Source: Elymus sibiricus
Taxonomy: Eukaryota > Streptophyta > Magnoliopsida > Poales > Poaceae
Assembly: GCA_039707655.1 (NCBI GenBank)
Contig: CM077673.1
Coordinates: forward strand, 7,016,001 to 7,080,000
Reading direction: 5' to 3'
Length of the DNA: 64,000 nucleotides
Shown here: positions 10,130-23,500 of the stretch, one piece after another
How the letters are laid out: each line of letters begins with the position of its first letter
How positions within the stretch are numbered: position 1 is the stretch's first letter
Made by a program: the position numbers and the translations under genes
Notes under the pieces: model-generated
What the model saw: only the letters and a program-made list of their open reading frames with translations
What the model was told of the DNA's origin: nothing
The model's database searches: none

Positions 10130-10351
10130 TGTGAGTTTTGGCAAGGTCCCATAAGCGAACCCCGGAGATCCCCGAACATTTGGATCGCCCCGGGACCCAA
10201 AATGAGTGAGTAATAGCATAGAAAACTGGTAAGAAGGGTTTTGGCGAGGTCCACGTAACCGCACCCCGGGCTTCCCCGAACGTTCGGACGACCACGACTA
10301 CCAAAAACCAGTGAATAATAGCATAGAAAACTGGTAGGAATGGACCAAATC
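10130..10351 (+). repeat. Off-register E/D deletion junction, copy 3
   Basis: The same join at 10238/10239, 2348 bp after the second. This is the last copy in the window; the next E (12478) is intact and leads to F. Confidence 0.9.
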
Positions 10352-10940
10352 TGCGAGTTTTGGCCAGGTCCCCGTATGCGGACCCCGGGGTTCCCCGGAC
10401 GTTTGCATCGCCCCGGGACCAAAATTAGTGAGTAATAGCATAAAAAACTAGCCGGGACACACAAAATCTGCTAGTTTTGGCGAGGCCCCGTAACCGCACC
10501 CCGGGCTTCCCCGAACGTTCGGATGACCAGAACTACCGAAAAACAGTGAATGATAGCATAGAAATCTGGTCAGAATGGACAAAATCTGCGAGTTTTGGCG
10601 AGGTCCCCGTAAGCGGACCCTGGGGTTCCCCGAACATTTCGATCGCCCCGAGACCGAAAATCAATGAGTAATAGCATACAAAACTGGCCGAAACGGAAAA
10701 AATCTGCGAGTTTTGGCGAGGTCCACGTAACCGCACCCCGGGCTTCCCCGAACGTTCGGACGACCACGACTACCAAAAACCAGTGAATAATAGCATAGAA
10801 AACTGGTAGGAATGGACCAAATCTGCGACTTTTGGCCAGGTCCCCGTATGCGGACCCCGGGGTTCCCCGGACGTTTGGATCGCCCCGGGACCAAAATTAG
10901 TGAGTAATAGCAAAGAAAACTAGCCGGGACAAACAAAATC
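10352..10940 (+). repeat. A B C D A' linker before the 21-mer pair
   Basis: Five monomers (starts 10352, 10469, 10587, 10705, 10824). They continue the 2348 bp periodicity of the preceding unit and lead into the 21-mer that starts with B'' at 10941. Confidence 0.85.
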
Positions 10941-13422
10941 TTCTTGTTTTGGCGAGGTCCCCGTAACCGCACCCCGGGCTTCCCCGAACGTTCGGACGAC
11001 CACGACTACCGAAAAACAGTGAATGATAGCATAGAAATCTGGTCAGAATGGACAAAATCTGCCAGTTTTGGCGAGGTCCACGTAAGCGGACCCTGGGGTT
11101 CCCCGAACATTTGGATCGCCCTGAGACCGAAAATCAATGAGTAATAGCATACAAAACTGGCCGAAACGGAAAAAATCTGCGAGTTTTGGTGAGGTCCACG
11201 TAACCGCACCCCGGGCTTCCCCGAATGTTCGGACGACCACGACAACCAAAAAAGAGTGAATAATAGCATAGAAAACTGGTAGGAATGGACCAAATCTGCG
11301 AGTTTTTGCGAGGTCCCCGTATGCGGACCCCGGGGTTCCCCGGACGTTTGGATCGCCCCGGGACCAAAATTAGTGAGTAATAGCATAAAAAACTAGCCGG
11401 GACACACAAAATTTGCTAGTTTTGGCGAGGCCCCGTAACCGCACCCCGGGCTTCCCCGAACGTTCGGATGACCACAACTACCGAAAAACAGTGAATGATA
11501 GCATAGAAATCTGGTCAGAATGGACAAAATCTGCGAGTTTTGGCGAGGTCCACGTAAGCGGACCCTGGGGTTCCCCGAACATTTGGATCGCCCTGAGACC
11601 GAAAATCAATGAGTAATAGCATACAAAACTGGCCGAAACGGAAAAAATCTGCGAGTTTTGGTGAGGTCCACGTAACCGCACCCCGGGCTTCCCCGAACGT
11701 TCGGACGACCACGACTACCAAAAACCAGTGAATAATAGCATAGAAAACTGGTAGGAATGGACCAAATCTGTGAGTTTTGGCCAGGTCCCCGTATGCGGAC
11801 CCCGGGGTTCCCTGGACGTTTGGATCGCCCCGGGACCAAAATTAGTGAGTAATAGCATAAAAAACTAGCCGGGACACACAAAATCTGCTAGTTTTGGCGA
11901 GGTCCCCGTAACCGCACCCCGGGCTTCCCCGAACGTTCGGATGACCACAACTACCGAAAAACAGTGAATGATAGCATAGAAATCTGGTCAGAATGGACAA
12001 AATCTGCGAGTTTTGGCGAGGTCCCCGTAAGCGGACCCTGGGGTTCCCCGAACATTTGGATCGCCCCGAGACCGAAAATCAATGAGTAATAGCATACAAA
12101 ACTGGCCGAAACGGAAAAAATCTGCGAGTTTTGGCGAGGTCCACGTAACCGCACCCCGGGCTTCCCCGAACGTTCGGACGACCACGACTACCAAAAACCA
12201 GTGAATAATAGCATAGAAAACTGGTAGGAATGGACCAAATCTGCGAGTTTTGGCCAGGTCCCCGTATGCGGACCCAGGGGTTCCCCGGACGTTTGGATCG
12301 CCCCGGGACCAAAATTAGTGAGTAATAGCAAAAAAAACTAGCCGGGACACACAAAATCTTCTAGTTTTGGCGAGGTCCCCGTAACCGCACCCCGGGCTTC
12401 CCCGAACGTTCGGACGACCACGACTACCGAAAAACAGTGAATGATAGCATAGAAATCTGGTCAGAATGGACAAAATCTGTGAGTTTTGGCAAGGTCCCAT
12501 AACCGAACCCCGGAGATCCCCGAACATTTGGATCGCCCCGGGACCCAAAATGAGTGAGTAATAGCATAGAAAACTGGTAAGAAGGGACCAAATCTGCGAG
12601 TTTTTGCGAGGTCCCCGTAACCGGACCCCGGGCTTCCCCGAACATTCAGATGACTACGACAACCAAAAAAGAGTGAATAATTGCATACAAAACTGGCCGA
12701 AACGGAAAAAATCTGCGAGTTTTGGCGAGGTCCACGTAACCGCACCCCGGGCTTCCCCGAACGTTCGGACGACCACGACTACCAAAAACCAGTGAATAAT
12801 AGCATAGAAAACTGGTAGGAATGGACCAAATCTGCGAGTTTTGGCCAGGTCCCCGTATGCGGACCCCGGGGTTCCCCGGACGTTTGGATCGCCCCGGGAC
12901 CAAAATTAGTGAGTAATAGCATAAAAAACTAGCCGGGACACACAAAATCTGCTAGTTTTGGCGAGGTCCCCGTAACCGCACCCCGGGCTTCCCCGAACGT
13001 TCGGATGACCACAACTACCGAAAAACAATGAATGATAGCATAGAAATCTGGTCAGAATGGACAAAATCTGCGAGTTTTGGCGAGGTCCCCGTAAGCGGAC
13101 CCTGGGGTTCCCCGAACATTTGGATCGCCCCGAGACCGAAAATCAATGAGTAATAGCATACAAAACTGGCCGAAACGGAAAAAATCTGCGAGTTTTGGCG
13201 AGGTCCACGTAACCGCACCCCGGGCTTCCCCGAACGTTCGGACGACCACGACTACCAAAAACCAGTGAATAATAGCATAGAAAACTGGTAGGAATGGACC
13301 AAATCTGCGAGTTTTGGCCAGGTCCCCGTATGCGGACCCCGGGGTTCCCCGGACGTTTGGATCGCCCCGGGACCAAAATTAGTGAGTAATAGCAAAAAAA
13401 ACTAGCCGGGACACACAAAATC
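10941..13422 (+). repeat. 21-mer HOR, 2482 bp, copy 1
   Basis: Order: B'' C D* A, B C D A, B C D A', B' E F D A, B C D A'. Its left half matches the 20-mer of zone 1 and its right half has an intact B'-E-F-D-A. It looks like a fusion of the 20-mer with an A'-B'-E-F-D-A segment. It contains the D* mosaic (11178) and the F-headed A (11297). Confidence 0.88.
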
Positions 13423-15903
13423 TTCTAGTTTTGGCAAGGTCCCCCTAACCGCACCCCGGGCTTCCCCGAACGTTCGGACGACCACGACTACCGAAAAGCA
13501 GTGAATGATAGCATAGAAATCTGGTCAGAATGGACAAAATCTGCCAGTTTTGGCGAGGTCCACGTAAGCGGACCCTGGGGTTCCCCGAACATTTGGATCG
13601 CCCTGAGACCGAAAATCAATGAGTAATAGCATACAAAACTGGCCGAAACGGAAAAAATCTGCGAGTTTTGGTGAGGTCCACGTAACCGCACCCCGGGCTT
13701 CCCCGAATGTTCGGACGACCACGACAACCAAAAAAGAGTGAATAATAGCATAGAAAACTGGTAGGAATGGACCAAATCTGCGAGTTTTTGCGAGGTCCCC
13801 GTATGCGGACCCCGGGGTTCCCCGGACGTTTGGATCGCCCCGGGACCAAAATTAGTGAGTAATAGCATAAAAAACTAGCCGGGACACACAAAATTTGCTA
13901 GTTTTGGCGAGGCCCCGTAACCGCACCCCGGGCTTCCCCGAACGTTCGGATGACCACAACTACCGAAAAACAGTGAATGATAGCATAGAAATCTGGTCAG
14001 AATGGACAAAATCTGCGAGTTTTGGCGAGGTCCACGTAAGCGGACCCTGGGGTTCCCCGAACATTTGGATCGCCCTGAGACCGAAAATCAATGAGTAATA
14101 GCATACAAAACTGGCCGAAACGGAAAAAATCTGCGAGTTTTGGTGAGGTCCACGTAACCGCACCCCGGGCTTCCCCGAACGTTCGGACGACCACGACTAC
14201 CAAAAACCAGTGAATAATAGCATAGAAAACTGGTAGGAATGGACCAAATCTGTGAGTTTTGGCCAGGTCCCCGTATGCGGACCCCGGGGTTCCCTGGACG
14301 TTTGGATCGCCCCGGGACCAAAATTAGTGAGTAATAGCATAAAAAACTAGCCGGGACACACAAAATCTGCTAGTTTTGGCGAGGTCCCCGTAACCGCACC
14401 CCGGGCTTCCCCGAACGTTCGGATGACCACAACTACCGAAAAACAGTGAATGATAGCATAGAAATCTGGTCAGAATGGACAAAATCTGCGAGTTTTGGCG
14501 AGGTCCCCGTAAGCGGACCCTGGGGTTCCCCGAACATTTGGATCGCCCCGAGACCGAAAATCAATGAGTAATAGCATACAAAACTGGCCGAAACGGAAAA
14601 AATCTGCGAGTTTTGGCGAGGTCCACGTAACCGCACCCCGGGCTTCCCCGAACGTTCGGACGACCACGACTACCAAAAACCAGTGAATAATAGCATAGAA
14701 AACTGGTAGGAATGGACCAAATCTGCGAGTTTTGGCCAGGTCCCCGTATGCGGACCCAGGGGTTCCCCGGACGTTTGGATCGCCCCGGGACCAAAATTAG
14801 TGAGTAATAGCAAAAAAAACTAGCCGGGACACACAAAATCTTCTAGTTTTGGCGAGGTCCCCGTAACCGCACCCCGGGCTTCCCCGAACGTTCGGACGAC
14901 CACGACTACCGAAAAACAGTGAATGATAGCATAGAAATCTGGTCAGAATGGACAAAATCTGTGAGTTTTGGCAAGGTCCCATAACCGAACCCCGGAGATC
15001 CCCGAACATTTGGATCGCCCCGGGACCCAAAATGAGTGAGTAATAGCATAGAAAACTGGTAAGAAGGGACCAAATCTGCGAGTTTTTGCGAGGTCCCCGT
15101 AACCGGACCCCGGGCTTCCCCGAACATTCAGATGACTACGACAACCAAAAAAGAGTGAATAATTGCATACAAAACTGGCCGAAACGGAAAAAATCTGCGA
15201 GTTTTGGCGAGGTCCACGTAACCGCACCCCGGGCTTCCCCGAACGTTCGGACGACCACGACTACCAAAAACCAGTGAATAATAGCATAGAAAACTGGTAG
15301 GAATGGACCAAATCTGCGAGTTTTGGCCAGGTCCCCGTATGCGGACCCCGGGGTTCCCCGGACGTTTGGATCGCCCCGGGACCAAAATTAGTGAGTAATA
15401 GCATAAAAAACTAGCCGGGACACACAAAATCTGCTAGTTTTGGCGAGGTCCCCGTAACCGCACCCCGGGCTTCCCCGAACGTTCGGATGACCACAACTAC
15501 CGAAAAACAATGAATGATAGCATAGAAATCTGGTCAGAATGGACAAAATCTGCGAGTTTTGGCGAGGTCCCCGTAAGCGGACCCTGGGGTTCCCCGAACA
15601 TTTGGATCGCCCCGAGACCGAAAATCAATGAGTAATAGCATACAAAACTGGCCGAAACGGAAAAAATCTGCGAGTTTTGGCGAGGTCCACGTAACCGCAC
15701 CCCGGGCTTCCCCGAACGTTCGGACGACCACGACTACCAAAAACCAGTGAATAATAGCATAGAAAACTGGTAGGAATGGACCAAATCTGCGAGTTTTGGC
15801 CAGGTCCCCGTATGCGGACCCCGGGGTTCCCCGGACGTTTGGATCGCCCCGGGACCAAAATTAGTGAGTAATAGCAAAAAAACTAGCCGGGACACACAAA
15901 ATC
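13423..15903 (+). repeat. 21-mer HOR, 2481 bp, copy 2
   Basis: Nearly identical to 10941-13422, but it begins with a TTCTAG-type B' carrying GGCAAGG and CCCCCTAACC. The last A' is one A shorter. The same CCCCCTAACC marker recurs in the B' at 15904. Confidence 0.88.
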
Positions 15904-17911
15904 TTCTAGTTTTGGCAAGGTCCCCCTAACCGCACCCCGGGCTTCCCCGAACGTTCGGACGACCACGACTACCGAAAAACAGTGAATGATAGCATAGAAA
16001 TCTGGTCAGAATGGACAAAATCTGCGAGTTTTGGCAAGGTCCCATAAGCGAACCCCGGAGATCCCCGAACATTTGGATCGCCCCGGGACCCAAAATGAGT
16101 GAGTAATAGCATAGAAAACTGGTAAGAAGGGACCAAATCTGCGAGTTTTTGCGAGGTCCCCGTAACCGGACCCCGGGCTTCCCCGAACATTCAGATTACT
16201 ACGACAACCAAAAAAGAGTGAATAATTGCATAGAAAACTGGTAAGAATGGACCAAATCTGCGAGTTTTTGCGAGGTCCCCGTAACCGGATCCCGGGCATC
16301 CCCAAATCTTGGGACGACCACGACAACCAAAAATAGTGAATAATAGCACAGAAAACTGGTAAAATGGACCAAATCTGCGAGTTTTGGCCAGGTCCCCGTA
16401 TGCGGACCCCCGTGTTCCCGGGACGTTTGGATCGCCCCGGGACCCAAAATTAGTGAGTAATAGCATAGAAAACTGGCCGGGACACACAAAATCTGCTAGT
16501 TTTGGCGAGGTCCCCGTAACCGCACCCCGGGCTTCCCCGAACGTTCGGATGACCACAACTACCGAAAAACAGTGAATGATAGCATAGAAATCTGGTCAGA
16601 ATGGACAAAATCTGCGAGTTTTGGCGAGGTCCCCGTAAGCGGACCCTGGGGTTCCCCGAACATTTGGATCGCCCCGAGACCGAAAATCAATGAGTAATAG
16701 CATACAAAACTGGCCGAAACGGAAAAAATCTGCGAGTTTTGGCGAGGTCCACGTAACCGCACCCCGGGCTTCCCCGAACGTTCGGACGACCACGACTACC
16801 AAAAACCAGTGAATAATAGCATAGAAAACTGGTAGGAATGGACCAAATCTGCGAGTTTTGGCCAGGTCCCCGTATGCGGACCCCGGGGTTCCCCGGACGT
16901 TTGGATCGCCCCGGGACCAAAATTAGTGAGTAATAGCATAAAAAACTAGCCGGGACACACAAAATCTGCTAGTTTTGGCGAGGCCCTGTAACCACACCCC
17001 GGGCTTCCCCGAACGTTCGGATGACCACAACTACCGAAAAACAGTGAATGATAGCATAGAAATCTGGTCAGAATGGACAAAATCTGCGAGTTTTGGCGAG
17101 GTCCACGTAAGCGGACCCTGGGGTTCCCCGAACATTTGGATCGCCCTGAGACCGAAAATCAATGAGTAATAGCATACAAAACTGGCCGAAACGGAAAAAA
17201 TCTGCGAGTTTTGGTGAGGTCCACGTAACCGCACCCCGGGCTTCCCCGAACGTTCGGACGACCACAACTACCAAAAACCAGTGAATAATAGCATAGAAAA
17301 CTGGTAGGAATGGACCAAATCTGTGAGTTTTGGCCATGTCCCCGTATGCGGACCCCGGGGTTCCCAGGACGTTTGGATCGCCCCTGGACCAAAATTAGTG
17401 AGTAATAGCATAAAAAACTAGCCGGGACACACAAAATCTGCTAGTTTTGGCGAGGTCCCCGTAACCGCACCCCGGGCTTCCCCGAACGTTCGGATGACCA
17501 CAACTACCGAAAAACAGTGAATGATAGCATAGAAATCTGGTCAGAATGGACAAAATCTGCGAGTTTTGGCGAGGTCCCCGTAAGCGGACCCTGGGGTTCC
17601 CCGAACATTTGGATCGCCCCGAGACCGAAAATCAATGAGTAATAGCATACAAAACTGGCCGAAACGGAAAAAATCTGCGAGTTTTGGCGAGGTCCACGTA
17701 ACCGCACCCCGGGCTTCCCCGAACGTTCGGACGACCACGACTACCAAAAACCAGTGAATAATAGCATAGAAAACTGGTAGGAATGGACCAAATCTGCGAG
17801 TTTTGGCCAGGTCCCCGTATGCGGACCCCGGGGTTCCCCGGACGTTTGGATCGCCCCGGGACCAAAATTAGTGAGTAATAGCAAAAAAAACTAGCCGGGA
17901 CACACAAAATC
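15904..17911 (+). repeat. 17-mer HOR with G-H, 2008 bp
   Basis: Order: B' E F G H, B C D A, B C D A, B C D A'. Starts: 15904, 16023, 16140, 16259, 16376, 16494, 16613, 16731, 16850, 16967, 17085, 17203, 17322, 17439, 17558, 17676, 17795. It has the same order as the 17-mers at 44924 and 46931, about 29 kb downstream, and is the only G-H unit between 2716 and 41735. Confidence 0.88.
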
Positions 17912-20505
17912 TTCTAGTTTTGGCGAGGTCCCCGTAACCGCACCCCGGGCTTCCCCGAACGTTCGGACGACCACGACTACCGAAAAACAGTGAATGATAG
18001 CATAGAAATCTGGTCAGAATGGACAAAATCTGTGAGTTTTGGCAAGGTCCCATAAGCGAACCCCGGAGATCCCCGAACATTTGGATCGCCCCGGGACCCA
18101 AAATGAGTGAGTAATAGCATAGAAAACTGGTAAGAAGGACCAAATCTGCGAGTTTTTGCGAGGTCCCCGTAACCGGACCCCGGGCTTCCCCGAACATTCA
18201 GATGACTACGACAACCAAAAAAGAGTGAATAATTGCATACAAAACTGGCCGAAACGGAAAAAATCTGCGAGTTTTGGCGAGGTCCACGTAACCGCACCCC
18301 GGGCATCCCCGAACGTTCGGACGACCACGACTACCAAAAACCAGTGAATAATAGCATAGAAAACTGGTAGGAATGGACCAAATCTGCGAGTTTTGGCCAG
18401 GTCCCCGTATGCGGACCCCGGGGTTCCCCGGACGTTTGGATCGCCCCGGGACCAAAATTAGTGAGTAATAGCATAAAAAACTAGCCGGGACACACAAAAT
18501 CTGCTAGTTTTGGCGAGGCCCCGTAACCTCACCCCGGGCTTCCCCGAACGTTCGAATGACCACAACTACCGAAAAACAGTGAATGATAGCATAGAAATCT
18601 GGTCAGAATGGACAAAATCTGCGAGTTTTGGCGAGGTCCACGTAAGCGGACCCTGGGGTTCCCCGAACATTAGGATCGCCCTGAGACCGAAAATCAATGA
18701 GTAATAGCATACAAAACTGGCCGAAACGGAAAAAATCTGCGAGTTTTGGCGAGGTCCACGTAACCGCACCCCGGGCTTCCCCGAACGTTCGGACGACCAC
18801 GACTACCAAAAACCAGTGAATAATAGCATAGAAAACTGGTAGGAATGGACCAAATCTGCGAGTTTTGGCCAGGTCCCCGTATGCGGACCCCGGGGTTCCC
18901 CGGACGTTTGGATCGCCCCGGGACCAAAATTAGTGAGTAATAGCATAAAAAACTAGCCGGGACACACAAAATCTGCTAGTTTTGGCGAGGCCCCGTAACC
19001 GCACCCCGGGCTTCCCCGAACGTTCGGATGACCACAACTACCGAAAAACAGTGAATGATAGCATAGAAATCTGGTCAGAATGGACAAAATCTGTGAGTTT
19101 TGGCAAGGTCCCATAAGCGAACCCCGGAGATCCCCGAACATTTGGATCGCCCCGGGACCCAAAATGAGTGAGTAATAGCATAGAAAACTGGTAAGAAGGA
19201 CCAAATCTGCGAGTTTTTGCGAGGTCCCCGTAACCGGACCCCGGGCTTCCCCGAACATTCAGATGACTACGACAACCAAAAAAGAGTGAATAATTGCATA
19301 CAAAACTGGCCGAAACGGAAAAAATCTGCGAGTTTTGGCGAGGTCCACGTAACCGCACCCCGGGCATCCCCGAACGTTCGGACGACCACGACTACCAAAA
19401 ACCAGTGAATAATAGCATAGAAAACTGGTAGGAATGGACCAAATCTGCGAGTTTTGGCCAGGTCCCCGTATGCGGACCCCGGGGTTCCCCAGACGTTTGG
19501 ATCGCCCCGGGACCAAAATTAGTGAGTAATAGCATAAAAAACTAGCCGGGACACACAAAATCTGCTAGTTTTGGCGAGGCCCCGTAACCTCACCCCGGGC
19601 TTCCCCGAACGTTCGAATGACCACAACTACCGAAAAACAGTGAATGATACATAGAAATCTGGTCAGAATGGACAAAATCTGCGAGTTTTGGCGAGGTCCA
19701 CGTAAGCGGACCCTGGGGTTCCCCGAACATTTGGATCGCCCTGAGACCGAAAATCAATGAGTAATAGCATACAAAACTGGCCGAAACGGAAAAAATCTGC
19801 GAGTTTTGGCGAGGTCCACGTAACCGCACCCCGGGCTTCCCCGAACGTTCGGACGACCACGACTACCAAAAACCAGTGAATAATAGCATAGAAAACTGGT
19901 AGGAATGGACCAAATCTGCGAGTTTTGGCCAGGTCCCCGTATGCGGACCCCGGGGTTCCCTGGACGTTTGGATCGCCCCGGGACCAAAATTAGTGAGTAA
20001 TAGCATAAAAAACTAGCCGGGACACACAAAATCTGCTAGTTTTGGCGAGGTCCCCGTAACCACACCCCGGGCTTCCCCGAACGTTCGGATGACCACAACT
20101 ACCGAAAAACAGTGAATGATAGCATAGAAATCTGGTCAGAATGGACAAAATCTGCGAGTTTTGGCGAGGTCCCCGTAAGCGGACCCTGGGGTTCCCCGAA
20201 CATTTGGATCGCCCCGAGACCGAAAATCAATGAGTAATAGCATACAAAACTGGCCAAACGGAAAAAATCTGCGAGTTTTGGCGAGGTCCACGTAACCGCA
20301 CCCCGGGCTTCCCCGAATGTTCGGACGACCACGACTACCAAAAACCAGTGAATAATAGCATAGAAAACTGGTAGGAATGGACCAAATCTGCGAGTTTTGG
20401 CCAGGTCCCCGTATGCGGACCCCAGGGTTCCCCGGACGTTTGGATCGCCCCGGGACCAAAATTAGTGAGTAATAGCAAAAAAAACTAGCCGGGACACACA
20501 AAATC
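17912..20505 (+). repeat. 22-mer HOR, 2594 bp, alternative module order
   Basis: Order: B' E F D A, B C D A, B E F D A, B C D A, B C D A'. The first B-C-D-A module lies between the two E-F-D-A modules. In the later 22-mers it lies after both. The B at 19563 is the 117 bp form, the C at 20153 is the 117 bp form, and the A' at 20389 has CCCCAGGG. Confidence 0.87.
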
Positions 20506-23500
20506 TTCTAGTTTTGGCAAGGTCCCCGTAACCGCACCCCGGGCTTCCCCGAACGTTCGGACGACCACGACTACCGAAAAACAGTGAATGATAGCATAGA
20601 AATCTGGTCAGAATGGACAAAATCTGCGAGTTTTGTCAAGGTCCCATAAGCGAACCCCGGAGATCCCCGAACATTTGGATCGCCCCGGGACCCAAAATGA
20701 GTGAGTAATAGCATAGAAAACTGGTAAGATGGGACCAAATCTGCGAGTTTTTGCGAGGTCCCCGTAACCGGACCCCGGGCTTCCCCGAACATTCAGATGA
20801 CTACGACAACCAAAAAAGAGTGAATAATTGCATACAAAACTGGCCGAAACGGAAAAAATCTGCGAGTTTTGGCGAGGTCCACGTAACCGCACCCCGGGCT
20901 TCCCCGAACGTTCGGACGACCACGACTACCAAAAACCAGTGAATAATAGCATAGAAAACTGGTAGGAATGGACCAAATCTGCGAGTTTTGGCCAGGTCCC
21001 CGTATGCGGACCCCGGGGTTCCCCGGACGTTTGGATCGCCCCGGGACCAAAATTAGTGAGTAATAGCATAAAAAACTAGCCGGGACACACAAAATCTGCT
21101 AGTTTTGGCGAGGCCCCGTAACCGCACCCCGGGCTTCCCCGAACGTTCGGATGACCACAACTACCGAAAAACAGTGAATGATAGCATAGAAATCTGGTCA
21201 GAATGGACAAAATCTGTGAGTTTTGGCAAGGTCCCATAAGCGAACCCCGGAGATCCCCGAACATTTGGATCGCCCCGGGACCCAAAATGAGTGAGTAATA
21301 GCATAGAAAACTGGTAAGAAGGACCAAATCTGCGAGTTTTTGCGAGGTCCCCGTAACCGGACCCCGGGCTTCCCCGAACATTCAGATGACTACAACAACC
21401 AAAAAAGAGTGAATAATTGCATACAAAACTGGCCGAAACGGAAAAAATCTGCGAGTTTTGGCGAGGTCCACGTAACCGCACCCCGGGCATCCCCGAACGT
21501 TCGGACGACCACGACTACCAAAAACCAGTGAATAATAGCATAGAAAACTGGTAGGAATGGACCAAATCTGCGAGTTTTGGCCAGGTCCCCGTATGCGGAC
21601 CCCGGGGTTCCCCGGACGTTTGGATCGCCCCGGGACCAAAATTAGTGAGTAATAGCATAAAAAACTAGCCGGGACACACAAAATCTGCTAGTTTTGGCGA
21701 GGCCCCGTAACCTCACCCCGGGCTTCCCCGAACGTTCGAATGACCACAACTACCGAAAAACAGTGAATGATAGCATAGAAATCTGGTCAGAATGGACAAA
21801 ATCTGCGAGTTTTGGCGAGGTCCACGTAAGCGGACCCTGGGGTTCCCCGAACATTAGGATCGCCCTGAGACCGAAAATCAATGAGTAATAGCATACAAAA
21901 CTGGCCGAAACGGAAAAAATCTGCGAGTTTTGGCGAGGTCCACGTAACCGCACCCCGGGCTTCCCCGAACGTTCGGACGACCACGACTACCAAAAACCAG
22001 TGAATAATAGCATAGAAAACTGGTAGGAATGGACCAAATCTGCGAGTTTTGGCCAGGTCCCCGTATGCGGACCCCGGGGTTCCCCGGACGTTTGGATCGC
22101 CCCGGGACCAAAATTAGTGAGTAATAGCATAAAAAACTAGTCGGGACACACAAAATCTGCTAGTTTTGGCGAGGCCCCGTAACCGCACCCCGGGCTTCCC
22201 CGAACGTTCGAATGACCACAACTACCGAAAAACAGTGAATGATACATAGAAATCTGGTCAGAATGGACAAAATCTGCGAGTTTTGGCGAGGTCCACGTAA
22301 GCGGACCCTGGGGTTCCCCGAACATTTGGATCGCCCTGAGACCGAAAATCAATGAGTAATAGCATACAAAACTGGCCGAAACGGAAAAAATCTGCGAGTT
22401 TTGGCGAGGTCCACGTAACCGCACCCCGGGCTTCCCCGAACGTTCGGACGACCACGACTACCAAAAACCAGTGAATAATAGCATAGAAAACTGGTAGGAA
22501 TGGACCAAATCTGCGAGTTTTGGCCAGGTCCCCGTATGCGGACCCCGGGGTTCCCTGGACGTTTGGATCGCCCCGGGACCAAAATTAGTGAGTAATAGCA
22601 TAAAAAACTAGCCGGGACACACAAAATCTGCTAGTTTTGGCGAGGTCCCCGTAACCACACCCCGGGCTTCCCCGAACGTTCGGATGACCACAACTACCGA
22701 AAAACAGTGAATGATAGCATAGAAATCTGGTCAGAATGGACAAAATCTGCGAGTTTTGGCGAGGTCCCCGTAAGCGGACCCTGGGGTTCCCCGAACATTT
22801 GGATCGCCCCGAGACCGAAAATCAATGAGTAATAGCATACAAAACTGGCCAAACGGAAAAAATCTGCGAGTTTTGGCGAGGTCCACGTAACCGCACCCCG
22901 GGCTTCCCCGAATGTTCGGACGACCACGACTACCAAAAACCAGTGAATAATAGCATAGAAAACTGGTAGGAATGGACCAAATCTGCGAGTTTTGGCCAGG
23001 TCCCCGTATGCGGACCCCAGGGTTCCCCGGACGTTTGGATCGCCCCGGGACCAAAATTAGTGAGTAATAGCATAAAAAACTAGCCGGGACACACAAAATC
23101 TGCTAGTTTTGGCGAGGCCCCGTAACCGCACCCCGGGCTTCCCCGAACGTTCGGATGACCACAACTACCGAAAAACAGTGAATGATAGCATAGAAATCTG
23201 GTCAGAATGGACAAAATCTGTGAGTTTTGGCAAGGTCCCATAAGCGAACCCCGGAGATCCCCGAACATTTGGATCGCCCCGGGACCCAAAATGAGTGAGT
23301 AATAGCATAGAAAACTGGTAAGAAGGACCAAATCTGCGAGTTTTTGCGAGGTCCCCGTAACCGGACCCCGGGCTTCCCCGAACATTCAGATGACTACGAC
23401 AACCAAAAAAGAGTGAATAATTGCATACAAAACTGGCCGAAACGGAAAAAATCTGCGAGTTTTGGCGAGGTCCACGTAACCGCACCCCGGGCATCCCCGA

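Larger units (their letters stand above)
8004..10351 (+). repeat. 20-mer HOR, 2348 bp
   Basis: Order: A B C D, A' B'' C D*, A B C D, A B C D, A' B' E(cut) D(cut). B'' (8593) starts TTCTTG and leads to C, not E. D* (8830) and the next A (8949) are mosaics with F/G-like segments. The unit contains no intact E-F pair. Most of it recurs 2348 bp downstream, from 10352 to about 12200. Confidence 0.87.
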
